This document shows, one piece after another, positions 33,134 through 41,218 of a stretch of DNA of 64,000 nt. The notes below the pieces were generated by a model that was not told where the DNA came from, searched no databases, and worked only from the letters and a program-made list of their open reading frames with translations. Origin of the DNA: JANOSH01 sp031415695 (GTDB lineage Bacteria > Actinomycetota > Acidimicrobiia > Acidimicrobiales > Ilumatobacteraceae); assembly GCA_031415695.1 (NCBI GenBank), contig JANOSH010000022.1, positions 62,001-126,000 on the forward strand, in the 5' to 3' direction. The position numbers and the translations under genes were made by a program. Each line of letters begins with the position of its first letter. Within the stretch, counting starts at the first letter, position 1.

Positions 33134-34438
33134 TCACTTCAGGAAGCCCTCGTAGTTGCGAAGCATCAACTGGGCGTCAACCTGCTTCATGGTTTCGAGG
33201 GCCACGCCAACGGCGATCAATACCGTGGTGCCACCGAACGGGAAGTTACGCACGTTGCCAAAGGCCAACACAATCGACGGAAGGAGCGCAACGGCCGCGA
33301 TGAACAGTGCCCCAGGAAGCGTTATTCGGTTGAGCAATCGGGCCAGGTAGGTTTCGGTCTGCGCTCCGGGCCGAATACCGGGGATGAAGCCACCCTGCTT
33401 GCGAATCTGGTCGGCCTGCTTGACCGGATCAAACGCGATGGCGTTGTAGAAGTAGGCGAACGCAATGATCATGAGGCCGTAAATGATGATGTGGGCCCAG
33501 TTCCCCGTATCGAGGATGTACGTGTCAACGAACTCCTGGAAACCCGTCCATTGGAACAGGTTCACGAGCAGGGCAGGAAGCAACAAGATGGAACTGGCGA
33601 AGATGATAGGGATGATGCCGGCCTGGTTGACCTTCAGCGGAATGTATGTGCTCTGCCCGCCGTACATCTTTCGTCCGACGACCCGCTTCGCAAACTGCAC
33701 AGGCACCCGACGTTGCCCGTTTTCGATAAAGACGATTGCGACCAGGGTAACGAGCGAGATCATCACAAGCAGTACGAAGATGATCCATTTCTTCTCTTGC
33801 AGAATTCGGTAGTAGTCGAACGGCAGACGGCTCACCACTGACGCAAAGATCACAATCGACATGCCGTTACCGATGCCGCGCTGGGTTATCAGTTCACCCA
33901 TCCACATCAACAGCGCGGTACCAGCGGTCAACGTGGCGATGACCAAAAGCACCCGAAGCAGCGGGAAGCCGGGTAGCAACACAATGTTAGGGGCGTTTTG
34001 GCCGCCAAGGAGGGCCGCACCGTTGCCTCGACCAAACAGGAATGTGAGTCCTGATGCTTGCAGCAGCGCAATGGCAATGCCGACGTAGCGGGTCCACTGA
34101 GTGATCTTGCGTTGACCGACCGCTCCCTGATTTTGCCATTCTTCGAGCTTGGGAATGACAACGCCGAGGATCTGCATGATGATCGACGCCGTGATGTACG
34201 GCATGATCCCCAACGCAAAGATGGCGAACTGGCTGAGCGCACCACCGGAGAACAAGTTCAGGAACCCGAGGGTCCCTTGCGCTTGGGACTGCTCGGCGAA
34301 CTGCTTGACAGCCACACGGTCGATACCCGGGACCGGGATGTGTGCACCGAGTCGGTACAACGCCACCATGGCCAGGGTGAAAATGATTTTCTTGCGAAGA
34401 TCGGCGATCTTGAAGACGTTCTTGATGCTCGAGAGCAC
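33134..34438 (-). CDS. secY: preprotein translocase subunit SecY
   Basis: 434 residues with ten membrane segments. Marks: KKIIFTLAMVALYRLGAHIPVPG, NLFSGGALSQFAIFALGIMPYITASII, ITQRGIGNGMSIVIFASVV, YIPLKVNQAGIIPIIFASSI and the cytosolic loop GGFIPGIRPGAQTETYL. It forms the protein-conducting channel with SecE and SecG. Located between L15 and adk as usual. Confidence 0.98.
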   Translation of the reverse strand: MLSSIKNVFKIADLRKKIIFTLAMVALYRLGAHIPVPGIDRVAVKQFAEQSQAQGTLGFLNLFSGGALSQFAIFALGIMPYITASIIMQILGVVIPKLEEWQNQGAVGQRKITQWTRYVGIAIALLQASGLTFLFGRGNGAALLGGQNAPNIVLLPGFPLLRVLLVIATLTAGTALLMWMGELITQRGIGNGMSIVIFASVVSRLPFDYYRILQEKKWIIFVLLVMISLVTLVAIVFIENGQRRVPVQFAKRVVGRKMYGGQSTYIPLKVNQAGIIPIIFASSILLLPALLVNLFQWTGFQEFVDTYILDTGNWAHIIIYGLMIIAFAYFYNAIAFDPVKQADQIRKQGGFIPGIRPGAQTETYLARLLNRITLPGALFIAAVALLPSIVLAFGNVRNFPFGGTTVLIAVGVALETMKQVDAQLMLRNYEGFLK

Positions 34439-34485
34439 GCCACGCTCGCTTTCTCGTGCTGGGGTAGGGGTAAGGGTATAACCGA

Positions 34486-34980
34486 CTAGCGGTTCGTGAA
34501 CTGGTTGCCCTTGGCAGGGGGCCGGCGGTCGCCGTATGGCAACGGGACGAGCTCGATGCTACCGCCCGCGGCGATAATGGCCGCGCTTGCTGTCTCGGAG
34601 AAGGCATGGGCCGACACCTTGACAGGCCGGGTGATCTGGCCCCGCCCAAGAACCTTCAAGAGCGCACCTTTGTGGCTGAGGCTCTTGGAGAACAGTGTCG
34701 ACGGTGTGATGTCGTTCTCGCCGCAAGCATCGAGTACGTCGAGGTTAATCGCCTGATACTCGATACGGAATGGGTTGTTGAAGCCCTTGAGCTTTGGAAC
34801 ACGTTGCTTGAGCGGCATCTGGCCACCTTCGAAACCACGCGCTACCTTGCCGCGGCCACGGGACTGCTGGCCCTTGGTACCACGGCCGGCAGTCTTGCCG
34901 CCCTTACCGCCGACGCCACGGCCGACTCGCTTGATAGGCCGGTTAGAGCCTTCAGCTGGCTTAAGTTCATCCACGCGCAT
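34486..34980 (-). CDS. rplO: 50S ribosomal protein L15
   Basis: 164 residues. The N-terminal KRVGRGVGGKGGKTAGRGTKGQQSRG-type Gly/Lys/Arg-rich arm binds 23S rRNA (core GRGTKGQQSRGRG). It is followed by FEGGQMPLKQRVPKLKGF and the C-terminal domain with VLGRGQITRPVKVSAHAFS. It follows L30 by 4 bases. Confidence 0.97.
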   Translation of the reverse strand: MRVDELKPAEGSNRPIKRVGRGVGGKGGKTAGRGTKGQQSRGRGKVARGFEGGQMPLKQRVPKLKGFNNPFRIEYQAINLDVLDACGENDITPSTLFSKSLSHKGALLKVLGRGQITRPVKVSAHAFSETASAAIIAAGGSIELVPLPYGDRRPPAKGNQFTNR

Positions 34981-34984
34981 GGCG

Positions 34985-35173
34985 TTATTTCCCTTCGACC
35001 GATTCGACCGTCACCAGGTGAGATACACGCGCCAGCATGCCTCGGATCTCGGGACGATCGGGGAGAACATTCGACTTGCCGATGCCGCGAAGACCAAGGG
35101 CACGAAGCGTGCCAACTGTCTTTGGCTTGCATCCAATTTTCGAACGGATTTGCGTTACGAGTAGATCGCTCAT
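34985..35173 (-). CDS. rpmD: 50S ribosomal protein L30
   Basis: 62 residues: LLVTQIRSKIGCKPKTVGTL, RALGLRGIGKSNVLPDRP, then EIRGMLARVSHLVTVESVE. This is the usual short bacterial L30. Its ATG overlaps the S5 stop by 4 bases. Confidence 0.97.
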   Translation of the reverse strand: MSDLLVTQIRSKIGCKPKTVGTLRALGLRGIGKSNVLPDRPEIRGMLARVSHLVTVESVEGK

Positions 35174-35721
35174 GAGTGAACCTCTCGGGTGCCTTTTTCG
35201 CTCTCGGTGTAGGCACGTAGCAGGCCCTTGGGCACGAACGAGTCAGCCGGGAGACCACGGCGAGCCGCGACGACATCGGGACGTTGCAAGCTGCGAAGCC
35301 CGTCGATCGTGGCGCGAGCCACGTTGATGGCATTGCTGGAACCAAGCGACTTGCACAGCACGTCGTGAACGCCGGCTTCTTCAAGAATGATTCGAGCCGC
35401 GCCACCTGCGATAACACCGGTACCAGGAGCGGCGGGCTTGAGCAGCACGCGGCCGGCGCCTTGCTCGCCGTAGATGAGGTGGGTGATGGTTGAACCAGCG
35501 AGGGCAACGGCAAAAATGTTTTTGCGAGCCTCTTCAGTGCCCTTCTGGATGGCCAAGGGAACTTCCTTGGCCTTGCCATAGCCCAGACCAACATGGCCTG
35601 CACCGTCACCGATGACCACCAGGGCGGTGAAGCTGAAGCGTCGACCACCCTTGACGACCTTGGCGACACGATTGATGGTGATCACCCTCGATTCGCGAAG
35701 GTTTGCCATATCAACAGCCAT
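35170..35721 (-). CDS. rpsE: 30S ribosomal protein S5
   Basis: 183 residues. RVAKVVKGGRRFSFTALVVIGD opens the N-terminal dsRNA-binding fold, VGLGYGKAKEVPLAIQKG and VLLKPAAPGTGVIAGGAARIILE follow, then SSNAINVARATIDGLRSL. The start at 35721 overlaps the L18 stop; an ATG at 35709 (MANLRESRV) is nearly as good. S5 acts in translational accuracy. Confidence 0.98.
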   Translation of the reverse strand: MAVDMANLRESRVITINRVAKVVKGGRRFSFTALVVIGDGAGHVGLGYGKAKEVPLAIQKGTEEARKNIFAVALAGSTITHLIYGEQGAGRVLLKPAAPGTGVIAGGAARIILEEAGVHDVLCKSLGSSNAINVARATIDGLRSLQRPDVVAARRGLPADSFVPKGLLRAYTESEKGTREVHS

Positions 35722-36086
35722 CAGAACTCCAGTCCTGCGTCACGAGCGGCCTGAGCGGCCGCAGCTACACGACCGTGGTAGTCGAAACCACCGCGATCGA
35801 AGACAACCTTGTCGATTCCTGCTGCCTTGGCGCGCTCGGCTACTGCGGTGCCAACACGGGTTGCAGCAGCAACGCTCCCGGTCGAGCCGGCAGACTTCAG
35901 TGCAGGCTCGTGGGTAGAGGCCGCAGCCAGGGTGCGTCCGGTGAGATCGTCGATCACCTGGAGCACGAGGTGCTTGGACGACCGAAACACTGCCAACCGC
36001 GGACGGGTAGCGGTGCCTTCGACCTTTTTGCGAACGCGGAAGTGGCGACGCTGACGGCCTACCATTCGGCTGTTTGAAGCACTCAT
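35721..36086 (-). CDS. rplR: 50S ribosomal protein L18
   Basis: 121 residues. RHFRVRKKVEGTATRPRLAVFRSSKH is the family start, then VIDDLTGRTLAAAST, VGTAVAERAKAAGIDKVVFDRGGFDYHGRV. The protein binds 5S rRNA with L5. It follows L6 by 5 bases. Confidence 0.98.
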   Translation of the reverse strand: MSASNSRMVGRQRRHFRVRKKVEGTATRPRLAVFRSSKHLVLQVIDDLTGRTLAAASTHEPALKSAGSTGSVAAATRVGTAVAERAKAAGIDKVVFDRGGFDYHGRVAAAAQAARDAGLEF

Positions 36087-36091
36087 AAGAC

Positions 36092-36634
36092 TTACTTCTT
36101 CCCGGTCTTGCCGGCCTTGCGCAAGATGCGCTCGCCGACATACTTGACGCCTTTACCCTTGTAGGGCTCGGGCTTGCGGATGGCACGGATGTTGGCGGCA
36201 ATCTGGCCGACAGCTTCCTTATCAATACCCTTCACGATTACTCGTGTGGGTAGCGGGACCTCGAATGTGATGCCCTCAGGAGCGTCGATCAGGACGGGAT
36301 GGCTAAAGCCGAGTGCAAGGCGAAGTTTGCTTGGACCTTGAGCTTCGGCTCGGTAACCAACACCCACGATCTCGAGTTCCTTCGCAAAACCCGTCGTCAC
36401 GCCAGTGACCATATTGGCGACAAGCGAACGCGTGAGACCGTGAAGGGCCTTGTTCTGTCGCTCATCGTCGGGCCGTTCAACGAGCAGTTGGTTGCCGTGT
36501 TGGCGAACCGTTATGGATCCGGGCAGGGTGCGAGTCAGCGTTCCGCCAGGACCCTTGACGGTTACGTCACGCTCACTGAGGTTGACGTCGACGCCACCTG
36601 GCACGTCGATGGGGGATTTTCCGATTCGGGACAT
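36092..36634 (-). CDS. rplF: 50S ribosomal protein L6
   Basis: 180 residues: MSRIGKSPIDVPGGVDV is the standard start, KGPGGTLTRTLPGSI, LVANMVTGVTTGFAKELEIVGVGYRAE and the C-terminal PEPYKGKGVKYVGERILRKAGKTGKK complete it. It sits near the factor-binding site of the large subunit. Confidence 0.98.
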   Translation of the reverse strand: MSRIGKSPIDVPGGVDVNLSERDVTVKGPGGTLTRTLPGSITVRQHGNQLLVERPDDERQNKALHGLTRSLVANMVTGVTTGFAKELEIVGVGYRAEAQGPSKLRLALGFSHPVLIDAPEGITFEVPLPTRVIVKGIDKEAVGQIAANIRAIRKPEPYKGKGVKYVGERILRKAGKTGKK

Positions 36635-36640
36635 GTCACA

Positions 36641-37045
36641 TCACCAGACGAAACAGAGGACTTCGCCGCCGACTTTACGCTTGCGCGCTTCTCGGTCGGT
36701 CATGAGCCCAAGGCTGGTCGAGAGAACAGCGACACCAAGGCCGCCGAGCACTCGAGGAACGGTATCGGCCTGCACGTACTTGCGCAGTCCGGGTTTGGAG
36801 ACTCGACGCAGACCTTGGATAGTGCGGCTGCGATCGGGGCTGTACTTCATTTGCACCGTGAGAATGCTTCCGGGGCCCTTGGGCGCCGGCTCGACGTCGA
36901 AGCTACCGATGTAGCCCTCCTTTTGCAGAATGTGCGCAAGCGCAACCTTCTGCTTGGAAGACGGCATCTTTACCTCGTCGTGCTTGGCCGTATTTGCGTT
37001 GCGAATACGCGTAAGCATGTCGGCGATTGGATCGGTCATTGTCAT
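36641..37045 (-). CDS. rpsH: 30S ribosomal protein S8
   Basis: 134 residues from MTMTDPIADMLTRIRNANT. The rest has VKMPSSKQKVALAHILQKEGYI, LRRVSKPGLRKYVQAD and VLGGLGVAVLSTSLGLMTDREAR. A GAGGGCGA sequence lies before the ATG at 37045, so the longer frame from 37099 is rejected. It follows S14 by 13 bases. Confidence 0.97.
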   Translation of the reverse strand: MTMTDPIADMLTRIRNANTAKHDEVKMPSSKQKVALAHILQKEGYIGSFDVEPAPKGPGSILTVQMKYSPDRSRTIQGLRRVSKPGLRKYVQADTVPRVLGGLGVAVLSTSLGLMTDREARKRKVGGEVLCFVW

Positions 37046-37058
37046 AGAATCGCCCTCC

Positions 37059-37244
37059 TCACCAGCTGGCCTTGGTAACACCGGGAACTTCGCCGGCATG
37101 CACCATCTCGCGAAGGCAGATACGACAAAGGTTGAACTGCCGGAACACGGCGCGCGGACGACCGCAGCGCTTACACCGGGTATAGGCGCGCACCTTGTAT
37201 TTCGGCTTGCGCTGCTGCTTCTCGATCAAAGCTTTTTTTGCCAT
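37059..37244 (-). CDS. rpsZ: 30S ribosomal protein S14, zinc-binding type Z
   Basis: 61 residues. Cys24, Cys27, Cys40 and Cys43 (RCKRCGRP ... LCRICLREM) bind zinc. The short form MAKKALIEKQQRKPKYKVRA with the C-terminal GEVPGVTKASW is the type-Z protein of actinobacterial and firmicute spc operons. Located between L5 and S8 as expected. Confidence 0.97.
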   Translation of the reverse strand: MAKKALIEKQQRKPKYKVRAYTRCKRCGRPRAVFRQFNLCRICLREMVHAGEVPGVTKASW

Positions 37245-37267
37245 GTCTACATCAGCCTCTCAGCGCG

Positions 37268-37924
37268 TCACTTCTTCTTGGCGGCTTTGGCCGCAGATTT
37301 CCGGGGGCCGCCACGGACAGGTCCGCGACGCTTAGCCTTCTTTGGTCGAGGACCAGCATCTTCTTCCTTCTTGAACGGGAAGCCGAAAGCATCGAGCAAC
37401 GCTCGACCCTGAGCATCGTTGACCGCTGTTGTAACGATCGTGATGTCCATACCCCGTGACACATCGACCTTGTCGTAATCGATCTCGGGGAAGATGATCT
37501 GCTCACGCACACCAAAGGTGTAGTTGCCTCGGCCGTCCCAGCTGTACGGGCTCAGCCCACGAAAGTCACGGATTCGGGGAATCGAAACGGCGATGAGCCG
37601 ATCGAGGAATTCCCACATGCGGTCGCCACGCAAGGTCACCTTGGCGCCGATTGATTGACCCTCGCGCAACTTGAATGCAGCGATGGAGTTTGTGGCCTTG
37701 GTGATGACCGGCTTTTGACCAGTGATCAGGACGAGGTCGGCAACCGCAAGTTCGAGTAATGAACCTTGCTGAGCAGCACGACCGACGCCAGCGTTGACGA
37801 CGATCTTTTCGAGCCGCGGCGCCTGCATGGTGTTCGACAGCCCGAGTGTCTCGAGGAGAGCGGCTCGAACTTCGTTGTCATACTTTTGTTTGAGCCTCGG
37901 TCGTTGCGTGGTTGCCACAGTCAT
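37268..37924 (-). CDS. rplE: 50S ribosomal protein L5 with basic C-terminal tail
   Basis: 218 residues, about 35 longer than usual. The core has RLEKIVVNAGVGRA, GQKPVITKATNSIAAFKLREGQSIGAKVTLRG, FDFRGLSP-like RDFRGLSPYSWDGRGNYTFG and GMDITIVTTAVNDAQGRALLDAFGFPF. Beyond that is a Lys/Arg/Ala tail (PRPKKAKRRGP, KSAAKAAKKK). L5 binds 5S rRNA; the tail could add rRNA contacts. It overlaps L24 by 4 bases. Confidence 0.97.
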   Translation of the reverse strand: MTVATTQRPRLKQKYDNEVRAALLETLGLSNTMQAPRLEKIVVNAGVGRAAQQGSLLELAVADLVLITGQKPVITKATNSIAAFKLREGQSIGAKVTLRGDRMWEFLDRLIAVSIPRIRDFRGLSPYSWDGRGNYTFGVREQIIFPEIDYDKVDVSRGMDITIVTTAVNDAQGRALLDAFGFPFKKEEDAGPRPKKAKRRGPVRGGPRKSAAKAAKKK

Positions 37925-38226
37925 GACAGGACCTCCCCAGTGCGAGTAGCGATGCGGATCTTGGTTCCATCTTCTTGGAAGCGGTAACCAACTCGGCTGG
38001 GCTTGCCCTGCGACACGATGGCGACATTCGACGCATCGAACGGCATGAGCTTGTCGACAATGCCGGCAGGCTTCATGGCGCTAATGGACTTTTGATGTTT
38101 GCGGGCCAAGTTCACGCCTTCGACAGTGACTTTGCCAACCTTGGGCATGACCGACGCGATGACGCCTTCCTTACCCTTGTCTTTACCCGTGAGAACGATG
38201 ACACGGTCACCTTTCTTGAGCTTCAT
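37921..38226 (-). CDS. rplX: 50S ribosomal protein L24
   Basis: 101 residues: MKLKKGDRVIVLTGKDKGKEGVI is the KOW motif, followed by VTVEGVNLARKHQKS, GGI-type AMKPAGIVDKLMPFDASNVAI and the GKPSRVGYRFQEDGTKIRIA end. It starts 50S assembly. One base separates it from L14. Confidence 0.98.
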   Translation of the reverse strand: MKLKKGDRVIVLTGKDKGKEGVIASVMPKVGKVTVEGVNLARKHQKSISAMKPAGIVDKLMPFDASNVAIVSQGKPSRVGYRFQEDGTKIRIATRTGEVLS

Positions 38227-38227
38227 G

Positions 38228-38596
38228 TCAGATCACCTCCGGGGCGAGCGAAACAATACGCATGAACTTCTTGTCGCGAAGCTCGCGGCCAACCGGTCCA
38301 AAGATTCGGGTCCCACGAGGCGACTGATCGTCCTTGATGAGGACGGCAGCGTTCTCGTCGAAACGTATGTAGCTGCCGTCGGGACGGCGGCGCTCTTTCT
38401 TGACGCGCACGACGACGCACTTGACGACGTCGCCCTTCTTGACGGCGGCACCAGGAATTGCATCCTTCACAGTCGCTACGAAGATGTCGCCAATGGTGGC
38501 GTATCGGCGGCGGGTTCCGCCGAGCACCTTGATACAGAGGACCTCTTTGGCTCCACTGTTGTCAGCCACCCGGAGTCGGGATTCTTGCTGGATCAT
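38228..38596 (-). CDS. rplN: 50S ribosomal protein L14
   Basis: 122 residues: MIQQESRLRVADNSGAKEVLCIKVLGG, YATIGDIFVATVKDAIPG, KCVVVRVKKERRRPDGSYIRFDENAAVLI and TRIFGPVGRELRDKKFMRIVSLAPEVI. Full-length and typical; it forms an intersubunit bridge. Follows S17 by 3 bases. Confidence 0.98.
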   Translation of the reverse strand: MIQQESRLRVADNSGAKEVLCIKVLGGTRRRYATIGDIFVATVKDAIPGAAVKKGDVVKCVVVRVKKERRRPDGSYIRFDENAAVLIKDDQSPRGTRIFGPVGRELRDKKFMRIVSLAPEVI

Positions 38597-38599
38597 GGG

Positions 38600-38887
38600 T
38601 TACTTCGCCCTCTCCACAATGTCGAGCAAGCGCCAGCGCTTGAGCTTGGACAATGGCCGGGTTTCCATAACACGGACCCGGTCGCCGACCTTGGCGTCGT
38701 TGGTCTCGTCGTGCGCATAGAACTTCTTGGTGCGCTGCAGGAACTTGCCGTACTTCGGGTGCCGCACCTTCTCGATTACGGCGACGACTGCCGTCTTGTC
38801 CATCTTTGCGGACACCACAATCCCCTCGCGGATCTTGCGGGCGTTGCGGTCGTCTGACGTGTCGGAAACTGTTTCGTCAGCCATCAC
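38600..38887 (-). CDS. rpsQ: 30S ribosomal protein S17
   Basis: 95 residues. After a 15-residue lead, RKIREGIVVSAKMDKTAVVAV, VRHPKYGKFLQRTKKFYAHDE, AKVGDRVRVMETRPLSKLKRWRL are diagnostic. It binds 16S rRNA in the body. The start overlaps the L29 stop by 4 bases. Confidence 0.98.
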   Translation of the reverse strand: MMADETVSDTSDDRNARKIREGIVVSAKMDKTAVVAVIEKVRHPKYGKFLQRTKKFYAHDETNDAKVGDRVRVMETRPLSKLKRWRLLDIVERAK

Positions 38888-39102
38888 TTACTCCCCTCAG
38901 CTGCGGCAATTTCTCGCTGGCGCAGAACGGTATGGATACGGGCGACCTGTCGACGCAGGTCACCAAGGCGTGCCGAGCTGTCGAGGGACCCTGTGGCGTT
39001 GCGGAACCGAAGCTTGATTGACTCGTCTTTGGCGTCTTCCAACGCCTGGACTAGGTCGGCTACGGATAGTTCGGTGAGTTCGGCCATGAGTTTGTTAGGC
39101 AT
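38884..39102 (-). CDS. rpmC: 50S ribosomal protein L29
   Basis: 72 residues: MAELTELSVADLVQALEDAKDESIKLRFRNATGSLDSSARLGDLRRQVARIHTVLRQRE (a two-helix hairpin; core LKLRF..TGxL..xxRxxxxRRxIARI). L29 lies at the exit tunnel. Start at 39102 abuts L16; an ATG five codons later is also possible. Confidence 0.95.
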   Translation of the reverse strand: MPNKLMAELTELSVADLVQALEDAKDESIKLRFRNATGSLDSSARLGDLRRQVARIHTVLRQREIAAAEGSK

Positions 39103-39512
39103 CAGAACAGTTCCTCACGGGTGATAACACGGGCCTTGATCGGCAGCTTCTGTACGGCGCGCTCCATGGCCTGACGGGCAATCTCGGCGTTGGGGTACGA
39201 CAGTTCGAACATGATGCGACCGGGCTTAACCACGGCTACCCAGAATTCCGGGTTTCCCTTGCCAGAACCCATGCGGGTTTCGGCTGGCTTGGCCGTAACG
39301 GGCTTATCGGGGAAAACCGTGATCCAGACCTTGCCGCCACGCTTGATGTGGCGGGTCATGGCGATACGAGCGGCTTCGATCTGACGGGCGGTGACCCAAC
39401 CAGGCTCCAAGGCTTGGATGGCGTAATCGCCAAACGAAATCTCGGTACCTCCCTTGGATTCACCCTTCATTCGACCGCGATGGTGCTTACGGTGCGCAAC
39501 CTTGCGTGGCAT
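39102..39512 (-). CDS. rplP: 50S ribosomal protein L16
   Basis: 136 residues: MPRKVAHRKHHRGRMKG, ISFGDYAIQALEPGWVTARQIEAARIAMTRHIKRGGKVWITVFPDKP (core given in part), TRMGSGKGNPEFWVAVVKPGR and FELSYPNAEIARQAMERA. ATG 39512 is chosen; the frame extends two codons to 39518. L16 organises the A-site region of 23S rRNA. Confidence 0.98.
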   Translation of the reverse strand: MPRKVAHRKHHRGRMKGESKGGTEISFGDYAIQALEPGWVTARQIEAARIAMTRHIKRGGKVWITVFPDKPVTAKPAETRMGSGKGNPEFWVAVVKPGRIMFELSYPNAEIARQAMERAVQKLPIKARVITREELF

Positions 39513-39521
39513 CAACATGGT

Positions 39522-40406
39522 TTAATCCTCCGCCCGGAAGTGCAAGGGCTCGGTGCTGTTGCCGCGAGTACGGCGCTCGATTTCTTCTTCTTCGGCCAGA
39601 AGCTTCTCGATATCGGGATCGGCTTCCTTCAGCAGTGGAGTGATCTCGGTAGGTAGGTCCTCGCCACCTTGCACCCGACGGCCGGCCGACGATACGACTC
39701 GCCGTCCACCGGGGCCGGTAGGTTCACCGACAGCCATGGCGGCTTCGCGCATTTCTCTGTCTTCAACCTGTGCCTTGTAGGGCACGATGTCGCCTTTGTA
39801 GATCCAGACCTTGACACCAATTCGGCCATAGGTTGTCTTGGCCTCACGTAGGCCGTAGTCGATATCGGCACGAAGCGTATGGAGGGGCACTCGGCCTTCT
39901 CGATACCACTCGGTGCGGCTCATTTCGGCACCGCCGAGACGACCGGAGCATTGCACTCGGATACCAAGGGCGCCGGCCTTCTGGGCGTTCTGCACTGCTC
40001 GCTTCATAGCCCGACGGAAGGCGATTCGGCCAGCAAGCTGGTCGGCTACGCCCTGGGCGATGAGGGCAGCGTCGAGCTCGGGAACCTTGATCTCGACGAT
40101 ATTGAGCTGCACCTTGTTGTTGCCGGTGATCTTGGTAAGGCCGGTACGAAGCTCATCGGCTTGGGCGCCACGGCGGCCGATCACGATGCCTGGTCGAGCG
40201 GTGTGAACGTCGACGCGGAGCTTGTCGCTGGTGCGTTCGACTTCGATACGACTGATGGCAGCCTGCGGAAGCAGGTTCATGATGAACTTACGGATGTTCC
40301 AGTCTTCGAGCAGGTACTCCTTGTACTTTCGCTCGGAGAACCAGCGGGATTTCCAATCGGTGGTGATACCGAGGCGGAAACCGTACGGATTGACTTTTTG
40401 TCCCAT
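39522..40406 (-). CDS. rpsC: 30S ribosomal protein S3 with extended C-terminus
   Basis: 294 residues; most S3 proteins have 210-280. MGQKVNPYGFRLGITTDWKSRWF is the family start. The KH domain is at TARPGIVIGRRGAQADELR, and LQ-type CSGRLGGAEMSRTEWYREGRVPLHTLRADIDYG closes the core. The tail has a glutamate-rich stretch (KLLAEEEEIERRTRG). ATG 40406 overlaps the L22 stop; a longer frame runs into L22 and is rejected. S3 shapes the mRNA entry site. Confidence 0.97.
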   Translation of the reverse strand: MGQKVNPYGFRLGITTDWKSRWFSERKYKEYLLEDWNIRKFIMNLLPQAAISRIEVERTSDKLRVDVHTARPGIVIGRRGAQADELRTGLTKITGNNKVQLNIVEIKVPELDAALIAQGVADQLAGRIAFRRAMKRAVQNAQKAGALGIRVQCSGRLGGAEMSRTEWYREGRVPLHTLRADIDYGLREAKTTYGRIGVKVWIYKGDIVPYKAQVEDREMREAAMAVGEPTGPGGRRVVSSAGRRVQGGEDLPTEITPLLKEADPDIEKLLAEEEEIERRTRGNSTEPLHFRAED

Positions 40407-41218
40407 TACTCGGTCTCCTCCGACGCTACGTCGCTCTTTTGGCCCGGAGCTCGATAGCCCGCCGCCTCTGCTTCTTCGACCGAGTCGAACCATGCCTCGG
40501 CCTCGGTAGCGTCGTAATACCGGCTACCCGGAACGTGATACAGCATCGAGTCGGCGTTGCCCTTGATGCGGCCGTCGTTCTCGTCGGTCGACACGTCGAC
40601 CGTTCCGGCGTCAACCGCGGTCGTTTCGATTGCGTCGACCTCGGCATGGTCATGGTCGTGATCATGACCGTGATCGTGATCGTGATCATGATCGTGATCG
40701 TGTGCCGGGGCGACAGCCGCCCGGCTACGAGCAACTCGCTCACGACGGCTGGCCTGCGGTGTAGCGCCACGTCGAGGACGTGCGCCGCTGGCGGCACGAG
40801 CCTCCTCCTTGGCGTTGCGGCGAGCCAACATGGCGTCGGTCTGTTGATCGACCACCACAGTGATATGGCATGACCGCTTGCGAATGTGGCCAGCTCGACC
40901 TCGGGCTCGGGGGCGGAAGCGCTTGGCCGTTGGGCCTTCGTCGGCAAAGCAAGCCGACAGATACAGCTCGTCAGGGTCCATTCCGTCGTTGTTCTGAGCG
41001 TTGGCCACCGCCGACGCAAGGACCTTGCGGATAACGATGGCGATGTCACGCTCGGAGAACTGGAGCACTTCGTCGGCCAGCTTTACATCGAGCCCGCGTA
41101 CCAGATCGAGCACCTCACGGGCCTTATACGCCGATGTGCCGACGTACTTGGCTGATGCTCGGGTGCCGGTACGCTCGCCGGCGACACGGGAGCCTTCGTT
41201 CAGCTTTGGACCGGTCAT
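40406..41218 (-). CDS. rplV: 50S ribosomal protein L22 with long His/Asp-rich and extra-domain C-terminal extension
   Basis: 270 residues, more than twice the usual 110-120. Residues 20-130 are a normal L22: YVGTSAYKAREVLDLVRGL, ANAQNNDGMDPDELY, AKRFRPRARGRAGHIRKRSCHITVVV. Then comes a basic linker, a 19-residue alternating tract (ten His, eight Asp, one Gly), an acidic stretch, and a final domain GNADSMLYHVPGSRYYDATE, AEAWFDSVEEAEAAGYRAP. The final domain resembles the short 'sunset'/Ada-metal-site-like domain seen at ends of some actinobacterial proteins (by eye). The His/Asp tract suggests metal binding at the exit tunnel surface. Both ends overlap neighbours (ATGA with S19). Confidence 0.95.
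   Translation of the reverse strand: MTGPKLNEGSRVAGERTGTRASAKYVGTSAYKAREVLDLVRGLDVKLADEVLQFSERDIAIVIRKVLASAVANAQNNDGMDPDELYLSACFADEGPTAKRFRPRARGRAGHIRKRSCHITVVVDQQTDAMLARRNAKEEARAASGARPRRGATPQASRRERVARSRAAVAPAHDHDHDHDHDHGHDHDHDHAEVDAIETTAVDAGTVDVSTDENDGRIKGNADSMLYHVPGSRYYDATEAEAWFDSVEEAEAAGYRAPGQKSDVASEETE
40646..40702 (-). repeat. hexanucleotide tandem repeat coding the His-Asp tract of L22
   Basis: Nineteen codons alternating CAC/CAT with GAT/GAC (one GGT), on the plus strand seen as GTGATC/ATGATC units. Repeat units differ by synonymous changes at several places, so the protein pattern, not the DNA, seems conserved. Being a short-unit repeat, it may change length by slippage in steps of two residues. 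Confidence 0.85.

Noticed and set aside
40646..40702. Tandem repeat as a non-coding microsatellite or CRISPR-like array
   Set aside because: It is in frame within rplV, with synonymous variation that keeps the His-Asp pattern, and has no spacers.
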